This document shows, piece after piece, positions 36,783 to 45,440 of a DNA stretch of 58,542 nt. The translations under genes were made by a program, and so were the position numbers. The DNA comes from Polyangiaceae bacterium (GTDB lineage: Bacteria; Myxococcota_A; Polyangia; Polyangiales; Polyangiaceae). The notes below the pieces were generated by a model that worked only from the letters and a program-made list of their open reading frames with translations, was not told where the DNA came from and did not search any database. The stretch lies in NCBI GenBank assembly GCA_016933275.1, contig JAFGBI010000136.1, positions 1 through 58,542 on the forward strand. The letters run 5' to 3'. Numbering within the stretch: the first letter of the stretch is position 1; every line of letters begins with the position of its first letter.

Positions 36783-38288
36783 ATGGTCCTGGCACTCGTA
36801 GCGGCGTATTTCCTCTGTTTTGCGGTTCTGTGCCTGTTCGGGCTGCACCGTGCACACCTGGTCATCCGGGCGCTTGTGCACCGGGCCGCCATGCGAGGCA
36901 TGTCGCACACCATCGAGCTGCCCCCGGATGAGCTCCCCTTCGTCACCATCCAGCTCCCCATGTATAACGAGGCCACGGTCGCGGCGCGGCTCATCGCGGC
37001 GACGGGCGAGATGGACTATCCACGGGACCGTTTCGAGATCCAGGTCCTCGACGATTCCAGCGACGAGACCTGCACGATCGCTGAGGCTGCGGTCTCGGCG
37101 CTTCAAGCGGAGGGGGTCGACGTCCGCTATCTCCGTCGTCCGAATCGCGTCGGGTACAAGGCGGGCGCGCTCGACTACGGCCTCCGCACCGCCAAGGGGG
37201 AGCTCGTGGCCATCTTCGACGCGGATTTCGTCCCCCAGCCGAGCTTTCTCCGCTCCGTCGTCGGAAACTTCCGCGACCCACGGGTGGCCGTGGTGCAGAC
37301 GCGATGGGATCACATGAACCGCGGGCTCAACCTCCTGACCAGCGTGCAGGCTCTGATGCTCGACGGGCACCACTTGGTGGAGAACCGGGTGCGGTCAGCA
37401 GCGGGGTTCCTCTGGAATTTCTCGGGGACCGGTGGAGTGTGGCGTCGTCGGGCGATCGACGATGCCGGCGGCTGGCAGCACGACACGATCACGGAGGATC
37501 TCGATCTCAGCTATCGGGCCCAGCTTCGGGGGTGGAGATTCGTGTATCGCGCCGACGTGCTCACTCCTTCCGAGCTGCCCGAGGACATGTCAGCGTTTCG
37601 TGCGCAGCAGTTCCGCTGGGCCAAGGGGACGGTGCAGACGGCGCGGAAGACGATCGGTCGCGTTCTCCGCAGCGAGCTAACGTGGCCGCAGAAGCTCGAG
37701 GCGTTCTTCCACCTCACCCCTCATTTCGCCTACCCGCTGATAGTAGGCCTCACGGTCCTGCTCTTGCCGACGGTCACGTTCATGCCGGCATCCTCCTTGG
37801 AGGATATGGTCTTCGTCGATCTGCCCATCACGGTGGCGACGACCGGATCCCTCGCGCTCTTCTACGGGCTGGCGAACGTGGCGCAGGGGCGGTCGCTCTG
37901 GTCGGCGCTGGTGCGACTCCCGGTCCTCGTCGCCCTCAACGCTGGGCTGGCACCGAATCAATCGCGTGCCGTATGGTCAGGATTGCGGTCCATGGCGGGT
38001 GAGTTTGTGCGTACGCCCAAGAAGGGCAACCTGGCCGGTCGGTACTGGCAGGCAGCCCAGCTCCCCTGGATCGAGATGGTGCTCTCGGCGGTGTCGTTGA
38101 CTACGGTGGTCGCGGCATTCCAGCATGGTCACTTCTTCGCTGGCCCGTTTGCTGCGCTCTTCGCTGCGGGGTACGGGTACGTGGCCTACCTGGTCATCGC
38201 CGAGCAGTCGGCCAGGCGTCGGGCGGAGCGGGTATCGATCCCCGTTTCGCCTCCGGCGGAGACGGTGTCCACCATGCGTGCCGCTTGA
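36783..38288 (+). CDS. Membrane GT2 processive glycosyltransferase (cellulose synthase-like)
   Basis: The product is 501 aa. An N-terminal helix (ALVAAYFLCFAVLCLFGL) precedes a GT2 catalytic domain with VTIQLPMYNE, VLDDSSDET, the DAD motif in IFDADFVP, the TED motif in TITEDLDLSYR and the QxxRW motif in AQQFRWAKG. Two or more C-terminal transmembrane helices follow (FAYPLIVGLTVLLLPTVTF, GSLALFYGLANVAQG and a later pair). This layout matches bacterial processive synthases of beta-linked polysaccharides such as mannan or cellulose-like glycans. The gene is divergent from polA across 168 bp that include an AT-rich patch around 36715-36750. Product polymer is unknown. Confidence 0.9.
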   Translation: MVLALVAAYFLCFAVLCLFGLHRAHLVIRALVHRAAMRGMSHTIELPPDELPFVTIQLPMYNEATVAARLIAATGEMDYPRDRFEIQVLDDSSDETCTIAEAAVSALQAEGVDVRYLRRPNRVGYKAGALDYGLRTAKGELVAIFDADFVPQPSFLRSVVGNFRDPRVAVVQTRWDHMNRGLNLLTSVQALMLDGHHLVENRVRSAAGFLWNFSGTGGVWRRRAIDDAGGWQHDTITEDLDLSYRAQLRGWRFVYRADVLTPSELPEDMSAFRAQQFRWAKGTVQTARKTIGRVLRSELTWPQKLEAFFHLTPHFAYPLIVGLTVLLLPTVTFMPASSLEDMVFVDLPITVATTGSLALFYGLANVAQGRSLWSALVRLPVLVALNAGLAPNQSRAVWSGLRSMAGEFVRTPKKGNLAGRYWQAAQLPWIEMVLSAVSLTTVVAAFQHGHFFAGPFAALFAAGYGYVAYLVIAEQSARRRAERVSIPVSPPAETVSTMRAA

Positions 38289-38510
38289 TGCGGCGAGGCC
38301 CACCGTTGCCACATCCACACGGTGGCGGGCCTGTCACCGCGTCGGGCGGCGGCCGCGTGGCCGATCCGCGGGCTCCTGCGGTTGTGTCAGCGGGGCATCG
38401 GACCCCTGGCGCGCGGTGGACAATGCCCCTCGGGGGAGTACCCTTCGAGCCGAAGGGGCAAGTTCTTTGGCGAGGCCGCACACGAGATAGCGATGGAGTA
38501 GGGGAGAGCG

Positions 38511-38867
38511 ATGACCAAGGCCGACATCGTCCAGGCAGTCTATTCACAGCTCGGAGGGTTCTCGAAGAAGGAGTCGGCCGACCTGGTCGATCTGGTGTTC
38601 GAGACGTTGAAGGAGACCCTGGGTCGGGGCGAGAAGATCAAAATCTCGGGTTTCGGCAACTTTGTCCTGAGGGACAAGCGACAGCGGCAAGGACGCAATC
38701 CGCAGACTGGCGATCCGATCGTGATCACCGAGCGCCGGGTGTTAAACTTCAAGGCTAGTCAGCTCCTCAAGCAGGCGCTGAACGACCGCCAGGAGGGTGG
38801 GCCCAGCAACGGAGATGGGGGTGAAGGCCAGGCGGTGGCGTCTCTCGGCAGCGACGACCGGGAGTGA
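38511..38867 (+). CDS. ihfA: Integration host factor subunit alpha (HU/IHF family)
   Basis: DNA-bending nucleoid protein of the HU/IHF family, 118 aa. The family core spans residues 1-90: MTKADIVQAVYSQLGGFSKKE, split by the helix pair, then GRGEKIKISGFGNFVLRDKRQRQGRNPQTG, and the DNA-intercalating tip with RNPQTGDPI. A Gly/Asp/Glu-rich C-terminal tail of about 25 residues is extra. The ATG has GGGGAG upstream. A MerR-family gene follows after 9 bp; the ihfA-merR pair is a known conserved neighbourhood. The upstream gap of about 220 bp holds a CCCTTCG-AGC-CGAAGGG hairpin at 38441-38457 without a T tract. Confidence 0.95.
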   Translation: MTKADIVQAVYSQLGGFSKKESADLVDLVFETLKETLGRGEKIKISGFGNFVLRDKRQRQGRNPQTGDPIVITERRVLNFKASQLLKQALNDRQEGGPSNGDGGEGQAVASLGSDDRE

Positions 38868-38876
38868 TCGAGGTTG

Positions 38877-39353
38877 ATGGTTCAGGGTACGGCCGAGCTT
38901 CACAAGCTCTACTACCGGATTGGTGAGGTCGCCGGGATTGTCGGCGTCGAACCCCATGTCCTCCGCTACTGGGAAACGGAGTTTCGTTCCATCCGTCCCC
39001 AGAAATCGCGAAAGGGTCACCGGATCTACTCTCGACGCGATGTCGAGAAGCTGATGCGGGTGAAGGATCTCCTGTACGTACAAGGGTTTACCATCGCCGG
39101 AGCGCGCAAGCGCCTCCGGGACTTGGGGACGGATCCAAGTCATGCGGTAGAGCCTCTGGGGAGCTTGGCGGCATCGAGCGGAACCCCAGGTCCGGCCCTT
39201 TCCGTCGGCATCGTCGCCGCCGAAGCCACCGCTGCGCTGCGGTTCGTGCAGGCCGAGCGCAGCGTCGAAGCGCTCCGGGGGGCGCTCGCCGAAATACGCG
39301 GAGAGGTGGCGGCCTTCCTCGACGAGCTCGAGGGCGATGCGGAAGCGGAGTAG
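38877..39353 (+). CDS. MerR family transcriptional regulator
   Basis: The product is 158 aa, and the ATG is used; a TTG one codon before is possible. The N-terminal winged helix is clear: YYRIGEVAGIVGVEPHVLRYWE and SRKGHRIYSRRDVEKLMRV. The C-terminal part is a long dimerisation helix (ERSVEALRGALAEIRGEVAAF). No effector-binding cysteines are seen, so it is probably a MerR-like regulator of the ihfA-linked type rather than a metal sensor. It follows ihfA by 9 bp. Confidence 0.92.
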   Translation: MVQGTAELHKLYYRIGEVAGIVGVEPHVLRYWETEFRSIRPQKSRKGHRIYSRRDVEKLMRVKDLLYVQGFTIAGARKRLRDLGTDPSHAVEPLGSLAASSGTPGPALSVGIVAAEATAALRFVQAERSVEALRGALAEIRGEVAAFLDELEGDAEAE

Positions 39354-39574
39354 GCGACGGAGGGATTTCGGGAGTATCCGTTAACGGAGTCCTGACCTGA
39401 AACGACCGGCCGAGATCCGCTCCGCTGGCGGGGCCTCGCGCTTCGGGACCCAACGCGGGCCTAGGCGCGTTGGGGAGAGCGTGGGGGTTGCTGCTGCGCT
39501 CCCGGGACCCGCGTCCTTCGGGCCCCGCACTGCGGAGCATTGTGGGTGAGGGCGTGGGGTGGTCGTCGCGTCTG
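39354..39574. other. Start of an 800-bp intergenic region
   Basis: The gap between merR and ssb (39354-40154) has no convincing gene. It contains repeat copy D (39575-39728), G-rich low-complexity stretches around 39945-39995 and the ssb leader. Frames found in it on either strand are Arg/Pro-rich and give no motif. Confidence 0.5.
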
Positions 39575-39728
39575 GAGCACCGATCAGGTTGCCGACATCA
39601 ACGGCAGCGCTGGAAACGCGTTTGTGTGAGGCGAGGACGCGTTTCCAGCGCTGCCGTTGGAGAGGTCTGCTGCCGGTTCGGTGTTCTAGGTTGTTGATTT
39701 GACGCAGCAATCAACCTGACTGCTGCTC
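39575..39728 (+). repeat. 154-bp dispersed element, copy D (complete)
   Basis: Complete 154-bp copy from GAGCACCGATCAGGTTG to GCTGCTC. The central stem is at least 23 bp long (39601-39623 with 39635-39657), including two G-T wobbles at the loop end. At the eighth stem base (39613 with 39645) it has G-C where copy A has A-T. The right module is intact apart from one substitution in TGACTGCTGC. It is placed between the MerR gene and ssb. Confidence 0.9.
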
Positions 39729-40154
39729 TTGCCAGCGAAGCGGCTTTCGGCCGGGGCGGCTGGGGCGTGGACGCACACTTGCGGGAAGACCGACCACTGG
39801 CGGAACAAGCCTCTGGCCGGACGTGGCTCGCGTGTGAACCCCCTCTCGTGCGTTGCCGGCCGATCATCCCACATGACCACCCAAGCGTCGGCGACAACAG
39901 GCGAACGCGAGGGGTTGGCTGCCCTTCTGGGGAGCGAGACCCCACCGGGGGAGGGGGGGTTCTTCCGAGACCCCTCCGAGGTTCGGGGGGGCTGCCAATA
40001 GGGGACCACCACCGGCGAAGGGTTGCCCCGGCTCACCGCAGAGGGGCAGGCAAACGGTAGCCGATCCCCGGTCGCCGAATTGGGTCGACGCTCTCTTGAC
40101 GCCGAGTGGCTGGTGAGGCACCGCGGTTCCGAAGATCGGAGAGGAGCACCGTCG

Positions 40155-40625
40155 ATGGCTGAGGGACTGAATCGCGTGATGCTGATGGGAAACCTCGGGG
40201 CCGACCCCGAGCTCAAGATGACCTCGGGTGGCCAGGCCGTTTTGAAGATGCGTCTCGCGACCTCGGAAACCTACCTGGATCGCAACCGCGTGCGCCAGGA
40301 GCGAACTGAGTGGCACAACGTGGTTGTCTGGGGCAAGCGCGCCGAGGCGCTCGGGAAGTTCCTCACCAAGGGTTCGCGCCTCTTCGTCGAGGGGGGACTT
40401 CGGACCACCAGCTACGAGGATCGCGATGGCAACAAGCGGTACCGCACCGAAATCGTCGCGAACAACATCATCCTCGCCGGGGGCGGTGGCGGCGGAGGAG
40501 GAGGCGGCGTTGCCCGTGGACGTGGCCCCTCCGATTCGCCGCCGCCCGACGACGACTATGGCCCGCCGCCTGGCTTCGAGCCGCCCGATGCTGGCGGGGG
40601 CGACGACGACGACATCCCGTTCTGA
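40155..40625 (+). CDS. ssb: Single-stranded DNA-binding protein
   Basis: Replication and repair ssDNA-binding protein, 156 aa. The OB fold covers residues 1-110 (NRVMLMGNLGADPELK, RTEWHNVVVWGKRAEALGKF, GSRLFVEGGLRTTSYED). It is followed by a poly-Gly linker encoded by a GGC/GGA run near 40483-40507 and a Pro/Asp-rich tail ending DDDDIPF, the acidic tip that recruits partner proteins. The ATG at 40155 has GAGGAG upstream; the frame is open before it but carries no conserved sequence. The next gene, a lipoprotein, probably overlaps the 3' end. Confidence 0.95.
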   Translation: MAEGLNRVMLMGNLGADPELKMTSGGQAVLKMRLATSETYLDRNRVRQERTEWHNVVVWGKRAEALGKFLTKGSRLFVEGGLRTTSYEDRDGNKRYRTEIVANNIILAGGGGGGGGGGVARGRGPSDSPPPDDDYGPPPGFEPPDAGGGDDDDIPF

Positions 40626-42426
40626 TCCAGCCTCTCCGCGAGCCTCGCTGAGCCGCCGCCGGTGCCCTGTTGCGCCTTGGGCGGTGACGGCGATCGTCTT
40701 GGCAGCCGCCCGAGCATCGCTGGTGATGGCAGTGCCGGCCTGCCGGTGCACCGAGCCGCCTCCGGCGGCAACATCGGCGAGCGCGATACCCGCGGAGGAG
40801 ATCCCTGCGCCACCCGGGGTCATGGCGGAGATCTTCATTCCGCACCCGGAAGTTGCTTGGGGACGGATGCAGCCCGTGATCGAGCGCGCGTTGGGCTTCG
40901 GGTTGCCGAACTTCGCCGCGGTGGCCGTGGAGCTGTTCGGAATCCCTGCCGCGTACGCCCCTGGAGTCACGCTGGAGCGTCCCGTCACTGGCGTGGTCGT
41001 CGATGCCACGCCACCACGGTTCGTGATGGCGTGGCCGCTACGAAGTGGCCGGGAGCTCGTTGCCGCGCTCACGACCGGTCGTGAGCCTACCCACCGAGCT
41101 TCAGAGGCCTCGGATCGCACCGTCACCGTGCTCGAGCCCGTGACCGGCACGCGGGCGAATCGCCCGGTGATCGGCGTCAACGGCAACCACTTGCTCGTCG
41201 GTGGACGAGCGGAGGATCTCGCGCGCTTCGGTCCGTATGTGGCTCGCGCGCTGGGGCGGCGGGTGATGCCCACCGGACCGATCGAGATCGTCGTGCCCCG
41301 AGCGGTGCTCCGCGATATCGTTTCCGACCGGATTGGCGAGCGTTGGGCGAGGGAGCGCGAGCGACTCGAGAGCCTCGATCGCCAGAGTCGAGCCCAGCGT
41401 GGTGGTCGCTCGCCGGACTTCGGTGAGCCCACCGCGACGGTTGCGGCCATGGGGGAAGCGGTCGGCTACTTGCAGAACCTGGTTCGCAGCTCCGAGGAGG
41501 TTCGGTTCACCGTGGACGTGGGACCCGATCGGGTGGTGATCTACGGTGATGTGGTGCCACTGGCGCAAGGCGCGGCGAGGGAGCTCATGGTGTCCTTGCC
41601 TGCCGGCGACGCACGAGCGTTGCTATCGTTGCCGACGGGAGTCGAGGCGGCGGTCGTCTGGCGCTCTTCACCCGCTGCTCGTGAGCGCCACGCTGCTAGC
41701 GCGGTTCAGGGACTCGAGAGGCTCTTCGCGGAACGACTCGCGTCCGGAGATCGCGCGCTGCTGGCAGGGGCGGTGCGTGGCGTGGCCAAGGCGATTGGGG
41801 ATCGGACCGCCGTGGGAGTGCTCTCGGATGGTACGAGCGCAGCGCTGGTCATCCAGGTGGACGCCCCGGAACCGCCCGCCTTCGAGGCGGCGCTGCGGGC
41901 GGTACTCCGCTCCACCGAGGTCTCGGCCGTGGCCGAGCCGCTCACGACATTCCTGGGTGCGCCCGCGGTCGAGGTGAGCCAGGAGCTCCTTCCCGGTTCC
42001 ACGGTCTCGGCGTCCCGGGCGCGCTTCGTCTTCGTGCCACGCCGTGTCCCAGGCACGCCGGCGGCTCGCCGTACTTACGAGATGTGGTGGCACGGTGCGG
42101 CCGGGCGCGGGCACGTCGCTGTGGGTGCCGCCCCTGGAATGGCGCTCGGCCGATCGGTGTCCGCAGACGGAATGCCGGAGGCGTCGCTTGCCGCGGACTC
42201 GCGGGTGGCGGCGGCCGTCGAGCGGGCCGGCACCCAGTTGACTGTCGCCGTGCTGGTCGAGCCACGATGGGTGGGGCTCGAGGCAGGGGGGGATCCTCCT
42301 CGCGCCGCCCCGCTGCTGCTGACCCTGGGTCGGAACGAAGGGCGCCTCCGCCTTCGGGGGGAGGTGGACGCTGCGATCGTCGCTGGCATCGTTCGGCGCA
42401 GGATGCGAAAGGAAGTCGTTCCATGA
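40588..42426 (+). CDS. Large predicted lipoprotein, function unknown
   Basis: The product is 612 aa from the ATG at 40588, which overlaps the ssb 3' end by 38 bp; a GTG at 40684 is an alternative and would give a shorter N-terminus. The longer form keeps a basic n-region (SRRR) before a hydrophobic stretch ending in lipobox AVPAC. The body has no known motif but shows repeated features such as VTGVVVDATPPRFVMAWPL and a possible coiled segment. Ala/Val-rich secondary structure suggests a globular exported protein. Its stop overlaps the start of the SGNH hydrolase (ATGA), which links the two. Confidence 0.7.
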   Translation: MLAGATTTTSRSDPASPRASLSRRRCPVAPWAVTAIVLAAARASLVMAVPACRCTEPPPAATSASAIPAEEIPAPPGVMAEIFIPHPEVAWGRMQPVIERALGFGLPNFAAVAVELFGIPAAYAPGVTLERPVTGVVVDATPPRFVMAWPLRSGRELVAALTTGREPTHRASEASDRTVTVLEPVTGTRANRPVIGVNGNHLLVGGRAEDLARFGPYVARALGRRVMPTGPIEIVVPRAVLRDIVSDRIGERWARERERLESLDRQSRAQRGGRSPDFGEPTATVAAMGEAVGYLQNLVRSSEEVRFTVDVGPDRVVIYGDVVPLAQGAARELMVSLPAGDARALLSLPTGVEAAVVWRSSPAARERHAASAVQGLERLFAERLASGDRALLAGAVRGVAKAIGDRTAVGVLSDGTSAALVIQVDAPEPPAFEAALRAVLRSTEVSAVAEPLTTFLGAPAVEVSQELLPGSTVSASRARFVFVPRRVPGTPAARRTYEMWWHGAAGRGHVAVGAAPGMALGRSVSADGMPEASLAADSRVAAAVERAGTQLTVAVLVEPRWVGLEAGGDPPRAAPLLLTLGRNEGRLRLRGEVDAAIVAGIVRRRMRKEVVP

Positions 42427-43820
42427 GTCGGTCGCCTCCCTCCGGGCACGGGACGGCCGGGGAGCTCTTGCGTTCGCCGGCGAAAGGGTCGAAGTTGCTC
42501 CGAGACCCGATGTCCGAGCCGACCCGGGATCCCCTGCCAGAGCTCGCGCTCGCGCTCCTCCTGGCCACGGTCGCGGTGACCTGCGCGACGACCGGTGAGG
42601 TAGTGCCCCTCGGACGGGACAGCGCTGCGCCCGCTAGTCGGGTCTCGTCGCCGTCCGTGGTCGGCGATCCCTCCGCCCTCCTCGACGGAGCACCGATGGC
42701 CGGTCCCGTCGCCACGGACGATGGGGCGGACGATATGGCAGGGACGGTTGCTGCGCCTCCATGGCGCGCGACGCTCGATGCGCTGGCGAACGGCGCCCGC
42801 GACGAGTCCGTGCACCTCGTCTGGCTTGGGGACTCGCACACAGCTGCGGACTTCTGGACCCACACCGTGCGAGAGGAGGTGCAGACGCGGTACGGCAACG
42901 GGGGTCCGGGGTTCCTTCGTCTGGGGATAAGTCCCTACCGACACGGACGCGCCAAGGTGGTGACCTCCGGAAGATGGCGGCGGACCCCCACGGCGCCGGC
43001 ACGCGCGGCAGTCACGGACGACGGCGTGTTCGGGATTGGCGGCATGCGAGCCGAACCCGTCAGTGCGGACGCCCGCGTGACCGTCGAGCTTCACACGACC
43101 GCCGTAGGGGGTGAGCCTCGATGGGATATCGCGTTTCGGTTCCGGACCGCAGCCGCGTCCTTCGCCGTTACGGTTGACGATGAAGCTCCGATCGTCGTGG
43201 ACGGACGCGATGGCCACGGGCCAGAGATCCGACACCTGGAGTTGGCGGGCAAGCACGGGGGTGAGCTAAGCCTTGGTCGTTTCACGGGACGAGTCGAGCT
43301 CTTCGGGCTCACCGTCGAGAGCTCTACGCCCGGGGTGGTGCTTGACACGATCGGGATCGATGGGGCGCGGATCGCCACGCTCTTGGCCTGGGATGAGGGC
43401 AGCTTCCGCGCCGAGCTTGCCCGGCGCCGGCCCGATTTCGTCGTGCTCGCGTTCGGCACGAACGAAGCGTTCGCGGAGGAGGACGTGGAACGCTATCCGG
43501 GTCAGTACGCCCAGGTGATCGCGCGGATTCGGGCCGTGGTTCCCGACGTCGGTTGCGTCATCATCGGGCCCACGGACGTGCCTGGTCGGGACGGTCCTGA
43601 TGGTCGCGTCACGGCCATCGACCGAGTGCAGGCGCGGGCGGCCGAGAGCGAGGGCTGCGCCTTCGTCAGCCTCCACTCGCTGATGGGTGGGGATGGGTCG
43701 TTCGCCCGCTGGGCAAGGAGTTCGCCGCCGCTCGCCGCTGAAGATGGGGTACACCTCCTGAACGCCGGGTACGAGCGCCTCGGGAGTGCGCTCGTGGAGC
43801 GGTTGGTGGGTGCCGAGTGA
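42423..43820 (+). CDS. SGNH/GDSL family hydrolase
   Basis: The product is 465 aa. An N-terminal hydrophobic segment (ELALALLLATVAVTCA) may be a signal peptide or anchor, possibly with a lipobox-like cysteine. SGNH motifs are in order: block I LVWLGDSHTAADF, block III LAFGTNEAF, block V EDGVHLLNAGY. Between blocks I and III is a beta-rich insert (about residues 170-320) that resembles a carbohydrate-binding module. Family members cleave O-acetyl or ester groups from polysaccharides or peptidoglycan; the target here is unknown. The ATG overlaps the preceding lipoprotein stop. It converges with a second SGNH gene 31 bp away. Confidence 0.88.
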   Translation: MSRSPPSGHGTAGELLRSPAKGSKLLRDPMSEPTRDPLPELALALLLATVAVTCATTGEVVPLGRDSAAPASRVSSPSVVGDPSALLDGAPMAGPVATDDGADDMAGTVAAPPWRATLDALANGARDESVHLVWLGDSHTAADFWTHTVREEVQTRYGNGGPGFLRLGISPYRHGRAKVVTSGRWRRTPTAPARAAVTDDGVFGIGGMRAEPVSADARVTVELHTTAVGGEPRWDIAFRFRTAAASFAVTVDDEAPIVVDGRDGHGPEIRHLELAGKHGGELSLGRFTGRVELFGLTVESSTPGVVLDTIGIDGARIATLLAWDEGSFRAELARRRPDFVVLAFGTNEAFAEEDVERYPGQYAQVIARIRAVVPDVGCVIIGPTDVPGRDGPDGRVTAIDRVQARAAESEGCAFVSLHSLMGGDGSFARWARSSPPLAAEDGVHLLNAGYERLGSALVERLVGAE

Positions 43821-43850
43821 GTGGGCGTGCTGGGGACCGTTGCGGGTTCG

Positions 43851-45440
43851 TCAGCCAGACTCGGTGGCGGCGAAGTCCCGATATGCTTGCATGAGCCCCT
43901 GGAAGATCCAGCCGGCGAGCACCTCCGAGCCGCTCCCCGTGGGGTGGGTGAGATCTGCTTGCCCCAGGCCTCGCGCCACCCAGGCCGCCATCGAACCCGC
44001 GCCGCCCATGGCGGCATACGTGTCGAAGAAGGCGCAGCCGACCTCGCTAGCCGCGCGGCGCTGTTGCTCGACGATCGCTGGTATCACCGGCATCGTCTGC
44101 AGCGATGCGCCCCGCTTCTCGGCGCGATCCATGGCGCCGATGACGAGACATCCCGCATCAGGCAGGGCACGCTGGCCTTGCTCGAGGACGAGCCTCATGG
44201 TGCGGTGGTAGTCCACCATTGGGTACGCGAACCCGTCTCCGCTCTCGTTCGCGCCGAACTGGTAGATGAGGAGGTTGGCCCGGCGCCATCTCAGCTGCTC
44301 GGTCCAGTGCGCATCGTCCTGCTTGTCCAAGAACCGGATGCGGGCGCCCTGGATCCCAACCGCGTCGAGGACGACCCCGGGTTCGTCTCGCTCCATCACG
44401 ACTCCGAATGCGCGCGACATCCCCGCCAACGTTACGACCTCGAGCTCGTGCGGCCCATCCGGGACACGAAGCTCGCGATAGGCAACGGCGGTTCGATCGG
44501 CGGCGGTGTCGATTTCTTCCGCTGGCTGCCCGTCCATCGAGAGCCCGAGCCGGCCGCCCCCGGGTTGGGCGAGGTAGACGACCTCGAAGCGAGACACTCT
44601 CCGTCCGTAGGTTCCCGATCGGGCCGTTCCGAAGCGCGCGCGCGATCCCGGTGGGGCACGGAAGGAGACTCCACCGAGCCCGTACAGCCCGTCCTCCACA
44701 TAGGGTCCAACGATACGACTGACCAGCCATCCGCTGGACGCGAACCGATAGACGTCATTGTGGAAGTACGCGGGCCAAGGGTTCGCGAGGAGCATGAACC
44801 CGTGCCCGCCATCCCCGAACTGCTTCTGCAATTTCCGGCGAAGCGTGCCCGACACGAAGTCGCTGGTGATGAGCGAGTCGCCGAAGTGCACGATGCGCGT
44901 CGTTGCCCCCGGCTCGTGGCGAATCGTCCTCGAGAGCGCAGTGAAGAAGCCACGGAGCCCGCGATGCTCGGGATCGGAGATCATGACTGGCGGCGTCTCC
45001 GCGTCGATGGCGGCCTCGGGATGCCCCGTCTTGGCGATCGGTCCGCGCCGGCCGCGGGGAAGGGCCACGTCCTCGGGTTGGGCGAGCTCTGGACGAGCTT
45101 CCGTGGGAGCGTCGATCCGCGCTTCCCCCACGGACTCGACGGGGGCCGCCATCGGCGTCGTGTCCGTCTCCAGCGATGCCGCGCTCACTCGCCAGGGCTC
45201 GAGGGCCGGGAACCGGTCCACCAGGGCGACCAGGGCGGCGACCAACCCGACGGCCAGCGCGGGCCGTGAGAAGAGCACGAGGGTCGGGCGCGTCACGGTC
45301 TCTCCGTGCACGACGACCGGTTCGACGGACTCATCCGTCTTCCGTTCTGCCTTCGCGTCGGCGTTCCCCGCGAGGTTCTTGGAGCCGCGTTGCGTCAAGG
45401 TGCGGAGTGTATTCGGGGTGTGGACCTTCTCGCGGCTCAC
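43851..45440 (-). CDS. Membrane-anchored SGNH/GDSL family hydrolase
   Basis: The product is 529 aa from a GTG that overlaps the FHA gene stop (GTGA); a TTG ten codons further upstream is less likely. One transmembrane helix near residue 60-80 (PALAVGLVAALVALVDRF) is followed by a Pro/Thr-rich linker. The hydrolase domain has block I VHFGDSLITSDF, block III YQFGANESGDGF and a C-terminal DLTHPTGSG. An insert with beta-rich sequence separates the motifs, as in its convergent neighbour. Both probably act on a cell-envelope polymer. It is co-translated with the FHA protein. Confidence 0.88.
   Translation of the reverse strand: MSREKVHTPNTLRTLTQRGSKNLAGNADAKAERKTDESVEPVVVHGETVTRPTLVLFSRPALAVGLVAALVALVDRFPALEPWRVSAASLETDTTPMAAPVESVGEARIDAPTEARPELAQPEDVALPRGRRGPIAKTGHPEAAIDAETPPVMISDPEHRGLRGFFTALSRTIRHEPGATTRIVHFGDSLITSDFVSGTLRRKLQKQFGDGGHGFMLLANPWPAYFHNDVYRFASSGWLVSRIVGPYVEDGLYGLGGVSFRAPPGSRARFGTARSGTYGRRVSRFEVVYLAQPGGGRLGLSMDGQPAEEIDTAADRTAVAYRELRVPDGPHELEVVTLAGMSRAFGVVMERDEPGVVLDAVGIQGARIRFLDKQDDAHWTEQLRWRRANLLIYQFGANESGDGFAYPMVDYHRTMRLVLEQGQRALPDAGCLVIGAMDRAEKRGASLQTMPVIPAIVEQQRRAASEVGCAFFDTYAAMGGAGSMAAWVARGLGQADLTHPTGSGSEVLAGWIFQGLMQAYRDFAATESG

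Noticed and set aside
38441..38457. CCCTTCG-AGC-CGAAGGG hairpin upstream of ihfA
   Set aside because: A perfect hairpin, but with no T tract, so I do not call a terminator.
39360..39570. A tRNA-Pro sometimes found after the ihfA-merR pair in other bacteria
   Set aside because: No cloverleaf or CCA-like end was found in this interval.
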